DNA of 64,000 nucleotides from Salegentibacter lacus. GTDB lineage: Bacteria > Bacteroidota > Bacteroidia > Flavobacteriales > Flavobacteriaceae. The DNA lies in contig NZ_JAIQZB010000006.1 of the NCBI RefSeq assembly GCF_020164555.1, positions 124,001-188,000 of the forward strand, in the 5' to 3' direction. The notes beneath the pieces are model-generated. The model was not told the DNA's origin, did not search any database, and worked only from the letters and a program-made list of their open reading frames with translations. Position 1 is the stretch's first letter. Each line of letters starts with the position of its first letter. Position numbers and translations under genes: made by a program. Below, piece by piece: positions 35,738 through 45,554 of the stretch.

Positions 35738-37242
35738 TCGAAGATATTTTCTTTGAAATTGAAATTTTCCAAATAATATTTTGCCGCTTTTATATGGGGT
35801 GCCATAGTTACATCATTATGTAATACCGGGACTACCTCTCTAAATTCGGTTAAAACAGAATTTAGCATTTCTGATGTTTTTGCCGGCTCTCTAAAGTGCA
35901 TCGCTTGCGAAGCATTAAATAACTCAATTGCCAATACACTATTTAAATTCTCCACAACCTTTAAAAGTTTGGTAGCGCCATTTGCTCCCATACTCACGTG
36001 ATCTTCCTGCCCGTTAGAGGAAACTATAGAATCTACTGAAGCAGGAACCGCCAATTGTTTATTCTGACTCACAATACTCGCTGCGGTGTACTGCGGAATC
36101 ATAAATCCGCTGTTTAAACCTGGGTTTTCAACCAGGAATGCCGGTAAGCCACGAAGTCCCGAAACCAACTGATAAGTTCTTCTTTCTGAAATATTAGCAA
36201 GTTCAGCCAAAGCAATCGCTAAATAGTCTAACGCTAAAGCTAAAGGCTGCCCGTGAAAGTTTCCGCCGGAAATAATTTTATCTTCTTCAATAAAAATATT
36301 GGGATTATCGGTAACCGAATTGATCTCGGTTTTAATGGTCTTCCTTACAAAACTCAGTGTGTCTTTGCTCGCTCCGTGAACCTGTGGAATGCACCTAAAA
36401 CTGTAAGGATCCTGTACATTTTCCTTTTCACTTTTCGCAATCTGACTATCCTCCAGGAATCTGCGAATTCGTTCAGCGGTTTTAATCTGACCTCTATGTG
36501 GTCTAGCGAGATGTACCAGCTCATCAAAAGGGGATAAATTGCAATCGAAAGCATCTATAGAAACCGAACCAATAAGATCGGCCAGATAAGATAATTTATA
36601 AGATTTAAGCAAAGCGTAAACTGCATGTGCACTCATAAATTGCGTCCCGTTTAGCAAGGCCAAACCTTCCTTCGACTGCAGTTTTAAAGCTTCCAAACCC
36701 TGGCTTTTCAGTAAGTCTTCCCCACTAATTATTTCATCTTTAAAATAAACTTCACCCTCTCCTATTAAAGGCAAAGCCAAATGTGCAAGAGGTGCAAGAT
36801 CTCCGGAAGCTCCCAAAGAACCCTGTTCATAAACCACAGGTAAAATACCCAGATTGTAAAAATCGATAAGCCTTAAAACGGTTTCTAACGCAATACCCGA
36901 ATTCCCGTAGCTTAAAGATTGAATCTTCAGCAAAAGCATCAATTTAACAATCTCTTTGTCAACTTTATCGCCGGTACCACAAGCGTGGGATTTTACCAGG
37001 TTTTCCTGAAGCTCGGTTAATTTACCTGGACTAATTTTTACATTGCATAAAGCCCCGAAACCAGTGTTTATTCCATAAATTGGAGTATCGCTTTCGGTAA
37101 TTTTTTTGTTTAAGTATTTTCTTGATTTTCTAATATTACATTCAGCCTCTTCACTTAGCGCTAATTGCTTTTTATTCACCAAAATATCTTCAATGGTTTC
37201 CAAATCTAAAATGGCTGAACTGATATAATGATGAGGCTGCAT
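35734..37242 (-). CDS. hutH: Histidine ammonia-lyase
   Basis: 502 residues, family-typical. The ASG triplet in GSLGASGDLAPLAHLAL forms the MIO electrophile that eliminates ammonia from L-histidine to give urocanate. Downstream signatures are QDPYSFRCIPQVHGA and SNGQEDHVSMG. It is cytoplasmic and a homotetramer in the family. No other hut genes are adjacent, so histidine degradation would depend on genes elsewhere. Confidence 0.96.
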   Translation of the reverse strand: MQPHHYISSAILDLETIEDILVNKKQLALSEEAECNIRKSRKYLNKKITESDTPIYGINTGFGALCNVKISPGKLTELQENLVKSHACGTGDKVDKEIVKLMLLLKIQSLSYGNSGIALETVLRLIDFYNLGILPVVYEQGSLGASGDLAPLAHLALPLIGEGEVYFKDEIISGEDLLKSQGLEALKLQSKEGLALLNGTQFMSAHAVYALLKSYKLSYLADLIGSVSIDAFDCNLSPFDELVHLARPHRGQIKTAERIRRFLEDSQIAKSEKENVQDPYSFRCIPQVHGASKDTLSFVRKTIKTEINSVTDNPNIFIEEDKIISGGNFHGQPLALALDYLAIALAELANISERRTYQLVSGLRGLPAFLVENPGLNSGFMIPQYTAASIVSQNKQLAVPASVDSIVSSNGQEDHVSMGANGATKLLKVVENLNSVLAIELFNASQAMHFREPAKTSEMLNSVLTEFREVVPVLHNDVTMAPHIKAAKYYLENFNFKENIFD

Positions 37243-37494
37243 AAATTATAATATTAGGTAATAAAGTGTTATTTTGAATCTATTGCAATTACAATGATTA
37301 CAGGCTTATTCTACTATATAAAAAGAAAATATTTTTAACCAAAAAAAAGATTAGAATTCATCGATTCAATGCTAAATAACATCCTTTTTATTTCTGCGTC
37401 AAAAATCCTATTTCTACTGATGTAAACCAAATTTAAACCTAAAATTTTAAGAATTTATCAAACTAAAACTATAAACAATTCAAAAAAAAGCAAA

Positions 37495-39018
37495 TTACAC
37501 CTTCTTCTCATCTTTCATTAAAGTCAAAAATGCTTTCCCCAGGTTATCGCTAATATCTCCTGAAGTTAAAGCTTCATAACCTCTTTCTTCAGCGCAAATA
37601 TCTCCTGAAAGTCCGTGTAGATAAACACCTAAAATCGCTGCAACAAGTGGTTCGTATTTTTGCGACATTAAACCTGCAATAATTCCTGAGAGCACATCGC
37701 CACTTCCAGCGGTGGCCATACCGGGATTCCCGGAGTTGTTTATATAAGTGTGTTTCCCGCTGAAAACAAAGGTGTGTGCTCCTTTTAGAACCAAAATCAC
37801 CTTATATTTCTTCGTGAAAGCTTCAATTTTATTGATCTTTTCAAAATCGTCTTCCCATTTCCCTATCAGTCGCTCCAATTCCTTAGGATGTGGCGTTAAT
37901 ACAGAATTCTTCGGAAGCATTTCCAGAAGTACGTTATTTTCAGAAAGCATATTTAGTCCGTCTGCGTCTATGAGCATAGGATTTTCAGTTTTCTCCAACA
38001 GGCCTTTAAACGCTTTTACAGTCCTGGAAGATTTACCTGCACCCATTCCGAAACAGATCACATCGGGCTCCAGATCGGTTTCAATATTGGTGAGTTCCTT
38101 ATCATCATGATCGGTAATCACCATAGCTTCCGGGAAGTTGGTTTGTAAAATTTCGTATCCACATTTTGGCACAAAAACACTACATAAACCTGCTCCCGCC
38201 CTAAGCGTAGATTTTGCCGAAAGCACCATACTTCCAATCTTTCCATAACTACCACCAATCACAAGGCTGTGACCGTAATCCCCTTTATGGGAATTTTTAT
38301 TTCGTGGTTTATAAAGTTGCCTGGCTTCCCGTTTTCCAATGAGCTGCGCCATAGCTTTAACTTTTTTTAGATATGCACGATCTAAACCAATATCTAAAAC
38401 CTGGACTTCTCCCGAAAACTTCATAGTTTGCGGCAGAAAAAATACAATTTTGGGAGTTTGAAAAGTCAGCGTATAATTTGCTTTGATAACCGCAGCATCT
38501 TTTGCCGGAACCTTATTTGGGAATAATCCAGAAGGCATATCTACAGCAAGGCAAAATGCTCCCGATTCATTAATATGTAAAAGCAATTCTGCCAGCCAGC
38601 CTTCTGCCGGACGGTTAAGGCCGATTCCAAAAATGGCATCTACCACAAAATCTCCAGGGGAAATTTCAGGAAAATCTTCTTCTCGTTTTATCAATTCCGG
38701 CCAGATATGGCTTTCCTTTTTATAACGATCATAATTCACCAGGAAATCATCAGAACGTTTATCGCTGTAATTAACCACGTAAACTTCAACTTTATAGCCG
38801 TATTTGTGAAGTAAACGTGCAACTACGAGTCCGTCACCACCATTATTCCCTATTCCGCAGAAAATTTTAATATTGATATCTGCACCTTCCAGCCTTGCAT
38901 GAATTTCGTTAAAAACCAGGCTTGCGGCCCGCTCCATCAAGCGGGTACTGGAAATTCCTTCAGTTTTAATTGTAATTTCATCAGCTTCTTTTAATTGTTC
39001 TGCAGATAATATTTTCAT
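37495..39018 (-). CDS. nnrD: Bifunctional NAD(P)HX epimerase/dehydratase
   Basis: About 507 residues from ATG 39018 (MKILSAEQLKEAD); a longer start at 39042 is possible. The N-terminal YjeF_N epimerase (about 1-215) has GIGNNGGDGLVVARLL. The C-terminal ribokinase-fold dehydratase (about 235-505) has GDYGHSLVIGGSYGKIGS and TAGSGDVLSGIIAGL, the ADP/ATP site. It repairs hydrated NAD(P)H in two steps in the cytosol. The fused arrangement is the usual one in bacteria. Confidence 0.95.
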   Translation of the reverse strand: MKILSAEQLKEADEITIKTEGISSTRLMERAASLVFNEIHARLEGADINIKIFCGIGNNGGDGLVVARLLHKYGYKVEVYVVNYSDKRSDDFLVNYDRYKKESHIWPELIKREEDFPEISPGDFVVDAIFGIGLNRPAEGWLAELLLHINESGAFCLAVDMPSGLFPNKVPAKDAAVIKANYTLTFQTPKIVFFLPQTMKFSGEVQVLDIGLDRAYLKKVKAMAQLIGKREARQLYKPRNKNSHKGDYGHSLVIGGSYGKIGSMVLSAKSTLRAGAGLCSVFVPKCGYEILQTNFPEAMVITDHDDKELTNIETDLEPDVICFGMGAGKSSRTVKAFKGLLEKTENPMLIDADGLNMLSENNVLLEMLPKNSVLTPHPKELERLIGKWEDDFEKINKIEAFTKKYKVILVLKGAHTFVFSGKHTYINNSGNPGMATAGSGDVLSGIIAGLMSQKYEPLVAAILGVYLHGLSGDICAEERGYEALTSGDISDNLGKAFLTLMKDEKKV

Positions 39019-39211
39019 AATTGGCTTCGTTGAAATTTTCATTCATAAAATTACAAATTAATGCCTGAAAGCATCGATCTAAAAATTTAATCTAAACTTA
39101 AATTTCAAATAAATTTGCCAATAAAAGTTTAAGATTGAAGCTCAATATCTACAGAAATTGCGAGTCCGACCTATTGATATAATGATTCTTCATAAAAAGC
39201 CCTTTTTAATA

Positions 39212-39240
39212 TTGTATTCAAAGTGAAATCAATAAATTTG
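39212..39240 (+). promoter_or_regulatory. gcvT promoter
   Basis: TTG at 39212-39214, an 18-base spacer, then TAAATTTG at 39233-39240. This is a good match to the Bacteroidota -33/-7 pattern, 16 bases before the gcvT ATG, leaving a very short leader. Confidence 0.75.
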
Positions 39241-39256
39241 CGCAAATTTTAGATAA

Positions 39257-40339
39257 ATGAAAGATGTAGCCCTCGCTGCCAGACATAAAGAATTAAATGC
39301 CAAAATGGTACCCTTTGCAGGCTATAATATGCCTGTATCTTACGAAGGTGTTAATATTGAACACCAAAACGTTCGCGAAAAATTAGGTGTTTTTGATGTT
39401 TCCCATATGGGAGAATTTCTAATTACCGGTGATAAAGCATTGGAGCTTATCCAGAAAATTACCACCAACGATGCTTCAAAGCTGGTCGACGGGAAAGCGC
39501 AATATACCGTGATGCCTAACGAAACCGGTGGAATTGTTGACGATTTAATTATTTACAGGATTAATTCTGAAAAATATTTGCTGGTAGTTAATGCTTCTAA
39601 CATAGATAAAGACTGGAACTGGATCGCACAGCATAACTCGATGGATGCTACGATGCGAGATATGTCTGACGAATTTTCTCTTTTAGCCATTCAGGGACCA
39701 AAAGCTGCTGAGGCAATGCAAGCTTTGACCGATGTAGATCTTTCTAACATGAAGTTCTACACCTTTGAAGTTGCTGAATTTGCAGGAATTGACAAAGTTA
39801 TTATTTCGGCTACGGGTTATACCGGTAGCGGTGGATTTGAGATCTATTTCAAAAACGAAGATGCCGAGCAAATTTGGGATCGGGTTATGGAAGCCGGAAA
39901 AGACTACGGAATAAAGCCTATTGGTTTGGCTGCACGTGACACTTTAAGATTGGAAATGGGCTTTTGCCTTTACGGAAATGATATAGATGAAACCACTTCC
40001 CCAATTGAAGCTAAACTGGGTTGGATTACCAAATTCACCAAAGACTTTATCAATTCTGAAGCATTAAAGAAGGAAAAAGAAGAAGGACCAAAACGAAAAC
40101 TTATCGCTTTTGAATTGGAAGAACGCGGAATACCACGCAAGGGTTACGAAATTGAAGATGAAGATGGCAAGGTTATTGGCGAAGTAACTTCTGGGACAAT
40201 GTCACCATCGCTGGAGAAAGGAATAGGTTTAGGCTACGTGCCTTCTGAAGTTGCTAAATTTGGCAACAAGATTTTTATAAAAGTTAGAAAAAAATCCATT
40301 CCGGCCGTACAGGTGAAATTGCCCTTTTATAAAGGATAA
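39257..40339 (+). CDS. gcvT: Aminomethyltransferase, glycine-cleavage T-protein
   Basis: 360 residues. Folate-binding GCV_T features: [14 protein letters not shown] near the N-terminus, FDVSHMGEF and [16 protein letters not shown]. The substrate Asp lies in the [14 protein letters not shown] region, and the C-terminal barrel has [21 protein letters not shown]. It transfers the methylene group from H-protein to tetrahydrofolate and releases ammonia. It is followed after 3 bases by the SDR gene, a likely operon. Confidence 0.97.
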   Translation: MKDVALAARHKELNAKMVPFAGYNMPVSYEGVNIEHQNVREKLGVFDVSHMGEFLITGDKALELIQKITTNDASKLVDGKAQYTVMPNETGGIVDDLIIYRINSEKYLLVVNASNIDKDWNWIAQHNSMDATMRDMSDEFSLLAIQGPKAAEAMQALTDVDLSNMKFYTFEVAEFAGIDKVIISATGYTGSGGFEIYFKNEDAEQIWDRVMEAGKDYGIKPIGLAARDTLRLEMGFCLYGNDIDETTSPIEAKLGWITKFTKDFINSEALKKEKEEGPKRKLIAFELEERGIPRKGYEIEDEDGKVIGEVTSGTMSPSLEKGIGLGYVPSEVAKFGNKIFIKVRKKSIPAVQVKLPFYKG

Positions 40340-40342
40340 TTT

Positions 40343-41158
40343 TTGGAACGAATCTTAATTTTAGGAGCAAGCGGCTTTATAGGCAATGCCTTATATAAAG
40401 AGCTATGCTCCTTTTTTGATACTCACGGCACCTACCACACTCCAAACCGCGTTTTTGAAGAAAATCACCAGTTCCATCATTTTGATATGGAAACTGAAAA
40501 TATCGAGATCCTGCTTCAAAATGTAAAACCAACGATTATTATCTCTGCAGTTCGGGGAAATTTTGACGCGCAGATCATCACGCATTTTGAGATTATCAAT
40601 TACATCCTTACCCATAAATGTAAATTGCTGTTTGTTTCATCGGCCAATGTATTTGATGCTTTCACCAATTTTCCCTCTTATGAATACGACAAAACTTTAT
40701 CGCAAAGTATTTACGGTCGCTTTAAAATTAAGATTGAAAATGCGCTGCTAAGACTGCCAAACGATAAATACAATATTTTACGTTTACCAATGGTTTTTGG
40801 GCATAATTCTCCCCGATTAAAACAAATTAAAACGCTTATTGATCTAGGAGAAGCCATAGAAGTTTTCCCTAATGTGGTTATTAATGTAACCGAAATTGAA
40901 AAAGTAACCCAGCAAATTCATTATATCATCAACCGGAAAAAACAGGGAGTTTTTCATTTAGGCAGCAGCGATTTGGTTCATCAAAAAGATTTTATTGAAG
41001 AAGTTTGTGAAGTTTTAGGACATAAAAATCTAGTATTTAAAAATATCTACGATTCCAATTTCGACCGGTTTTTAGCCGTTTTGCCTAAAGAAAATATTCT
41101 ACCCAAAAACTTACAGGTTTCGGTAAATCAGGTTACAAAGGCTTCAGTAAAGAATTAG
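40343..41158 (+). CDS. NAD(P)-dependent epimerase / RmlD-like SDR
   Basis: 271 residues. The Rossmann motif GASGFIGNAL is at residues ~8-17, with a SSANVFDAF segment and YDKTLSQSIYGRFKIKIE as a Tyr-x3-Lys-like region of extended SDRs. Substrate unknown; sequence layout is nearest dTDP-4-dehydrorhamnose reductase/epimerases. The start is TTG at 40343, three bases after the gcvT stop; no ATG is placed to include the Rossmann strand. Translation by coupling with gcvT would explain the weak start. Confidence 0.82.
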   Translation: MERILILGASGFIGNALYKELCSFFDTHGTYHTPNRVFEENHQFHHFDMETENIEILLQNVKPTIIISAVRGNFDAQIITHFEIINYILTHKCKLLFVSSANVFDAFTNFPSYEYDKTLSQSIYGRFKIKIENALLRLPNDKYNILRLPMVFGHNSPRLKQIKTLIDLGEAIEVFPNVVINVTEIEKVTQQIHYIINRKKQGVFHLGSSDLVHQKDFIEEVCEVLGHKNLVFKNIYDSNFDRFLAVLPKENILPKNLQVSVNQVTKASVKN

Positions 41159-41246
41159 GTGTTAATCTTGTACTAAAAGCGATTTAGATTTAAAATTCAG
41201 GCTTTAGTTGCTTAAATTTAAAGGACTAATCACTAAAATTTTTACA

Positions 41247-41537
41247 ATGAAAAAGCTAAGCGAAGACGAAATCAATAAAAAGCTGGAGAATCTTGAAGGA
41301 TGGGTTTATAAAGATAATGCTATTCATACCTCTTTTCAGTTTGCAGATTTTAAAGATGCTTTTACGGTAATGACACGTATTGCTTTTGAGGCCGAAGCCC
41401 AGCAGCATCACCCAAACTGGGGAAATGTTTACAACGAACTCGAAATCTCCCTTTCCACCCACGATGCCGACGGGGTGACCGAAAAAGATTTTAAGCTAGC
41501 AAAAGCTGTCGAAGAAATAGTAGAGGCTTCAGCTTAA
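41247..41537 (+). CDS. 4a-hydroxytetrahydrobiopterin dehydratase (pterin carbinolamine dehydratase)
   Basis: 96 residues from ATG 41247, the normal size; a frame open from 41208 adds a non-conserved head. The signature EAEAQQHHPNWGNVYNELEISLSTHD contains the catalytic His pair and Asp. It dehydrates the carbinolamine formed by aromatic amino-acid hydroxylases, regenerating tetrahydrobiopterin. No hydroxylase is next to it. Confidence 0.95.
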   Translation: MKKLSEDEINKKLENLEGWVYKDNAIHTSFQFADFKDAFTVMTRIAFEAEAQQHHPNWGNVYNELEISLSTHDADGVTEKDFKLAKAVEEIVEASA

Positions 41538-41565
41538 ATTCAAGATAAATAATTTCAAAAAATTT

Positions 41566-41604
41566 AAAGCTTCCAATTTTTAAATTGAATTGGAAGCTTT
41601 TTTA
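41566..41604 (+). terminator. Terminator between the pterin dehydratase gene and yebC
   Basis: AAAGCTTCCAATT (41566-41578) pairs perfectly with AATTGGAAGCTTT (41588-41600), followed by T residues. It overlaps the probable yebC promoter. Confidence 0.85.
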
Positions 41605-41612
41605 TATTTTTG
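41585..41612 (+). promoter_or_regulatory. Probable yebC promoter overlapping the terminator
   Basis: TTG (41585-41587), a 17-base spacer and TATTTTTG (41605-41612), 24 bases before the yebC ATG at 41636. The -33 element lies in the terminator loop and stem. Confidence 0.55.
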
Positions 41613-41635
41613 CCTCAATTTTTTATTCAGAATAC

Positions 41636-42355
41636 ATGGGAAGAGCATTTGAATTTAGAAAGGCGCGTAAGATGAAACGCTGGTCTGCAATGGCCAAAGC
41701 CTTTACCCGTATTGGAAAAGATATCGTGATGGCCGTAAAAGAAGGCGGTCCCGATCCTGACACCAATTCCAAGTTAAGAGCAATTATCCAGAACGCGAAA
41801 AGCGTGAATATGCCCAAAGACAATATTGAACGTGCCATTAAAAGGGCAAGTGATAAAAGTCAGGGCGATTATAAAATTGTTTTATTTGAAGGTTATGCCC
41901 CTCACGGAATTGCCGTCTTGGTAGAAACCGCTACCGATAATAACAACCGTACCGTCGCCAATGTTCGCTCTCATTTTAATAAATGTGACGGAAACCTGGG
42001 AACTTCAGGTTCGGTAGAATTTATGTTTGACCATACTTGTAATTTCAGGTTAAATGCTGAAGGATTAGATGTGGAAGAACTGGAGCTGGAATTTATAGAT
42101 TTTGGCGCCGAAGAGGTTTTTGAAGATGAAGACGGAATTCACATTTACGCACCCTTTGAATATTTTGGGGCTATCCAAAAAGAACTAGAAAACCGGGAAA
42201 TTGAAATACTTTCTTCAGGATTTGAAAGAATTCCACAGGTAACCAAACCACTTTCGGCAGAAGAAGCCGCTGATGTTGAAAAACTACTGGAACGACTGGA
42301 AGAAGATGATGACGTCCAAAATGTATATCATACTATGCAAGAAACTGAAGATTAA
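41636..42355 (+). CDS. YebC/PmpR-family transcription/translation regulator
   Basis: 239 residues from ATG 41636 (MGRAFEFRKARKMKRWSAM), the conserved family N-terminus; the frame open from 41585 is longer but not conserved. Three domains in order: the basic N-terminal helices, a middle alpha/beta domain (GYAPHGIAVLVETATDNNNRT) and an acidic C-terminus. Members bind DNA and have been linked to ribosome stalling relief and to transcription control. It is monocistronic, flanked by terminators. Confidence 0.95.
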   Translation: MGRAFEFRKARKMKRWSAMAKAFTRIGKDIVMAVKEGGPDPDTNSKLRAIIQNAKSVNMPKDNIERAIKRASDKSQGDYKIVLFEGYAPHGIAVLVETATDNNNRTVANVRSHFNKCDGNLGTSGSVEFMFDHTCNFRLNAEGLDVEELELEFIDFGAEEVFEDEDGIHIYAPFEYFGAIQKELENREIEILSSGFERIPQVTKPLSAEEAADVEKLLERLEEDDDVQNVYHTMQETED

Positions 42356-42386
42356 TTATAGTTAGTTTCTTTTCAGAATAAGACAT

Positions 42387-42420
42387 AAAAAAAGCTGTTT
42401 GTTCTCCAAACAGCTTTTTT
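42387..42420. terminator. Bidirectional terminator between yebC and proline dehydrogenase
   Basis: AAAAAGCTGTTTG pairs with CAAACAGCTTTTT (stem 42389-42401 and 42407-42419, 5-nt loop), with A and T runs on both sides serving both convergent genes. Confidence 0.9.
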
Positions 42421-42425
42421 AATTT

Positions 42426-43628
42426 TTAATGCTCTCCCCTATCGTGTTTGGTAGGTTGCCCTTTTCGGCGTTTCTTTTCTTCTTCTAAAAGAGAAAGTTC
42501 ACGACCCGTTTGTCCTTTTACAGAAGTATTTTCCTGTGCCCTTCTTAATAAATAAGGCACTACTTCTCTTACAGGTCCAAAGGGCAATAATTTTGCCGAA
42601 TTATATCCTTTCTTGGCCAGGTTATAACTAATATGGTCACTCATCCCATACAACTGGCTAAACCAAATACGGTCGTCGTTTAAAGGCAAGCCTTTATCTT
42701 CCATACTTTGTAGCGCAAGGTAATTACTCACCTCGTTGTGCGTTCCTATAAATAAGTGAATATCATTAAGATTTGCTAAACAATAAGACATCACGCTGTT
42801 AAAGTTAACATCGGTGGCTTCTTTGTTTTCACAAATTGGTGTAGTATAATTGTATTTTTTAGCACGTGCATTTTCCTTTTCCATATAAGCACCACGTACA
42901 ATTTTAGCTCCTATTTTAAAGCCTTCTTTTTTAGCTCTTTCGTGAAGATTCTTTACATATTCCAATCTGTCCCAACGGTAGCACTGAAAAGTATTATAAA
43001 TAAGGATTTTCTCCTTATTATACTTCTTCATCATTTCCTCCATCAATTCATCGGCTGCGAGTTGCATCCAGCTTTCCTCGGCATCGGCATATAACCTTAC
43101 GTTATTATCGTAAGCGCATTTACAAAGAGTATCAACTCTTTCCTTAACACGGTCCCATTCTTCTTTTTCATCGTCACTAAGGTTAACCCGTTCCGTGATT
43201 TTTTCCCAAATGGCAAACCTTCCAATTCCGGTAGGTTTAAAAAGAGAAAACGGTAATTCTTCACTTTTCGCAGCAAATTTAATCAGCTTCATTTTCTTAT
43301 CTAAAGCAGCATCGAACTGTTCTTCAGTCTCCTTTCCTTCTACCGAATAATCAAGGATTCCATGCAGTTTTTCAGCATACATCTCTTTGGTTAGCGGCTT
43401 GCAATCATCTTCGGTCACACCACCACAAAACTGCTCAAAAATGGTCTTTTTAATCAGTCCTTCTACAGGCAGGTGAAGTTTTAAAGAAATTTTAGTCAAC
43501 CAGGAACCGGCGTCAACCAGCTGCTTGTTTTTCATCATGCTGAACAAAAAGATAGCACGATCCAGTTCTAAATCAGATTTTAATTTAAAAGCTGTTTTAG
43601 TATCATTAAAAATTTTTCTATTAATCAT
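42426..43628 (-). CDS. Proline dehydrogenase
   Basis: About 400 residues from ATG 43628 (MINRKIFND), preferred over 43649. TIM-barrel PRODH signatures are KIVRGAYMEKENARAKKY, LFIGTHNEVSNYLALQ and VPYLLRRAQENTSVKGQ, the last being the flavin/substrate motif. It oxidises proline to pyrroline-5-carboxylate with FAD, passing electrons to the quinone pool at the membrane. It is the stand-alone form; the P5C dehydrogenase is not adjacent. Divergent from aroB. Confidence 0.96.
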   Translation of the reverse strand: MINRKIFNDTKTAFKLKSDLELDRAIFLFSMMKNKQLVDAGSWLTKISLKLHLPVEGLIKKTIFEQFCGGVTEDDCKPLTKEMYAEKLHGILDYSVEGKETEEQFDAALDKKMKLIKFAAKSEELPFSLFKPTGIGRFAIWEKITERVNLSDDEKEEWDRVKERVDTLCKCAYDNNVRLYADAEESWMQLAADELMEEMMKKYNKEKILIYNTFQCYRWDRLEYVKNLHERAKKEGFKIGAKIVRGAYMEKENARAKKYNYTTPICENKEATDVNFNSVMSYCLANLNDIHLFIGTHNEVSNYLALQSMEDKGLPLNDDRIWFSQLYGMSDHISYNLAKKGYNSAKLLPFGPVREVVPYLLRRAQENTSVKGQTGRELSLLEEEKKRRKGQPTKHDRGEH

Positions 43629-43648
43629 GGGGTATGTCTTGATTAGCA

Positions 43649-43656
43649 CAAATATA
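43649..43656 (-). promoter_or_regulatory. Putative -7 box for proline dehydrogenase
   Basis: On the minus strand TATATTTG matches TAnnTTTG and lies 21 bases before the preferred ATG at 43628. This supports that start over the longer one at 43649. Confidence 0.55.
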
Positions 43657-43715
43657 ATTATTGAAGTTTGATTTCATTATGAATATTTCTGCTTATTTTC
43701 GAACCCGAATCACAA

Positions 43716-44804
43716 ATGCTAAAAACGTCAAGAACTATGTCTAATATGGCAGCTAAAGGGCCGGTTTACTACCAGGAAAATGGTTTCCTTAAGATAAATA
43801 CCTACTTAAAGGAATCAAAACCTTCTAAAGTCTTTATTTTAGTAGACAATAATACGCATCGTGAATGCCTTGCTATATTCCTTCAAAAAATTGGGACTTC
43901 AGAAAATTTTGAAATTTTGGAAATTGAAGCCGGAGAGATCAATAAAAACCTTGAAACCTGCACAGGTTTATGGAATGCCCTTTCTGAATTGGATGCCGAT
44001 CGCAAAAGCCTGATGATAAATGTAGGCGGCGGCGTGGTAACCGATCTTGGCGGATTTGTAGCTTCAACTTTTAAACGTGGCATCAGTTACATAAATGTAC
44101 CCACCAGTTTACTGGCCATGGTAGATGCATCGGTTGGCGGAAAAACCGGTGTTGACCTTGGAAACCTAAAAAATCAGATCGGGATAATTAATCACGCTGA
44201 AATGGTGATAATTGATCCTGCATTTCTAGCCACTCTTCCGCAAACCGAAATGCGAAGCGGCCTGGCAGAAATCCTAAAACATGCTTTAATTAGTAGGGAG
44301 GCTTATTGGAATAAAGTGACTAATTTAAGTAAGCTTACTTTAGATGATCTTGATGACATCATAAAAGAATCGGTAGCGATAAAATCTAAGGTAGTAACTG
44401 AAGACCCTGAAGAAAATGGATTGCGCAAAACCCTGAATTACGGCCATACACTTGGTCACGCCATTGAATCATATTTTTTGACCCATTCAGAAAAAACTAC
44501 TTTATTGCACGGGGAAGCTATTGCCGTAGGGATGGTTTTGGCTACTTATATCTCAAAAGAGTTGCAGGATTTTCCGGAAGATAAATTAAAAGAAATAACC
44601 AGTAAAATCCTGGATATTTATAAAAGGGTGGAATTTACCGAAGAAGATATAAAGCAAATCATAGATTTGATGAAATATGACAAGAAAAATTCCCACGGAA
44701 ATATAAATTTTGTACTGCTAAAAGATATTGGCAACACCGTGATAGATTGCAAAGTACCTAACGAGCTAATTTGGAATGCATTCGAATATTACAGGAAAGC
44801 TTGA
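43716..44804 (+). CDS. aroB: 3-dehydroquinate synthase
   Basis: 362 residues. NAD-binding MINVGGGVVTDLGGFVAST, the VPTSLLAMVDASVGGKTGVDL active-site loop, and metal ligands in LNYGHTLGHAIES and LHGEAIAVGM are all present. It converts DAHP to 3-dehydroquinate, the second shikimate step. ATG 43737 (MSNMAAKGP) is an alternative start. Followed by a small acidic protein gene 61 bases on. Confidence 0.97.
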   Translation: MLKTSRTMSNMAAKGPVYYQENGFLKINTYLKESKPSKVFILVDNNTHRECLAIFLQKIGTSENFEILEIEAGEINKNLETCTGLWNALSELDADRKSLMINVGGGVVTDLGGFVASTFKRGISYINVPTSLLAMVDASVGGKTGVDLGNLKNQIGIINHAEMVIIDPAFLATLPQTEMRSGLAEILKHALISREAYWNKVTNLSKLTLDDLDDIIKESVAIKSKVVTEDPEENGLRKTLNYGHTLGHAIESYFLTHSEKTTLLHGEAIAVGMVLATYISKELQDFPEDKLKEITSKILDIYKRVEFTEEDIKQIIDLMKYDKKNSHGNINFVLLKDIGNTVIDCKVPNELIWNAFEYYRKA

Positions 44805-44865
44805 TTTATAATATAAAAACAGTATTTTTAAAACCTACTAACTACATCCTCATAAACTTTTATTT

Positions 44866-45159
44866 ATGAAAAGAATTATTGTTGACTACAAAAAATTAAC
44901 TCCGGAAATCCTCGGACTTTTAGTTGAGAAGTATCCTGACGGATACGACGACGACCAGATTATTGCTTTTAAAAATGCAAAAAATGAAACGGTTGAAGCG
45001 GTTGAAGTGAAAACTGAAGAAACTATTTACCTAGTGAAGGTAAGTACACGACTTGAAAACACAATGGCCAATTTTGATGAGGATGACTACGATGATGCCG
45101 ATTATAACGAACCTATCGTAGAAATTCCTGAAAAAGACGAAGAGGAAGATAAAGACTAG
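44866..45159 (+). CDS. Small acidic protein of unknown function
   Basis: 97 residues. The N-terminal half is a mixed fold (IIVDYKKLTPEILGLLVEKYPDGY) and the C-terminal third is extremely acidic (NFDEDDYDDADYNEPIVE). It looks like a conserved flavobacterial hypothetical that could bind a basic partner or metal. It lies downstream of aroB with its own terminator and marks the last conserved-looking gene before the accessory region. Confidence 0.75.
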   Translation: MKRIIVDYKKLTPEILGLLVEKYPDGYDDDQIIAFKNAKNETVEAVEVKTEETIYLVKVSTRLENTMANFDEDDYDDADYNEPIVEIPEKDEEEDKD

Positions 45160-45184
45160 AGAATTACACAGTATTAAAATTATA

Positions 45185-45217
45185 AAAGGGATTTTTCTTA
45201 GCGAAGAATCCCTTTTT
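45185..45217 (+). terminator. Rho-independent terminator
   Basis: AAAGGGATT (45185-45193) pairs with AATCCCTTT (45207-45215), followed by further T. It closes the aroB/acidic-protein unit. Confidence 0.88.
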
Positions 45218-45238
45218 TATTGAATTGTAGAAAAAACG

Positions 45239-45488
45239 TATTCACTGAATCATTCACTATAAGTGAATTAGGTAACCGAGTAGGTCACATTTTATTTGAT
45301 ATCAAACAAAAAAAAATGATTCCCAGTTTTACTAAAAGCACTGAAAATCATTCATTTAGGTGGTTTTTGAGATATTTTGATATTCAAAAAGTCGGGGTGG
45401 CAGGAAGCTTTTCAAGTTGCTTCAGCTCTTTAAAACCCCGACTTTAAATCTTTAATTCTGGATATATTCACCGAATCATTCACTAAAA
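45239..45488. repeat. 250-bp noncoding segment bracketed by 24-bp direct repeats, with internal hairpin
   Basis: TATTCACTGAATCATTCACT (start 45239, extending to 45262) recurs at 45465-45488 with 22 of 24 bases equal. A third weaker copy (CACTGAAAATCATTCA) is at about 45339. Between them, AAAGTCGGGGT (45388-45398) and ACCCCGACTTT (45435-45445) form a perfect 11-bp inverted repeat around a smaller GAAGC/GCTTC stem. It lies at the border between conserved genes and the nuclease gene and looks like a MITE- or att-like unit. Confidence 0.6.
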
Positions 45489-45554
45489 TAGAAAGAACAA
45501 CAAGACTAATATTATTTGGTCGTCTTTGGTGTTATAAAGGTATAAAATTTATAT

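Noticed and set aside
45220-45447. 75-codon ORF
   Set aside because: It runs through the terminator tail, direct repeats and hairpin; composition is not protein-like.
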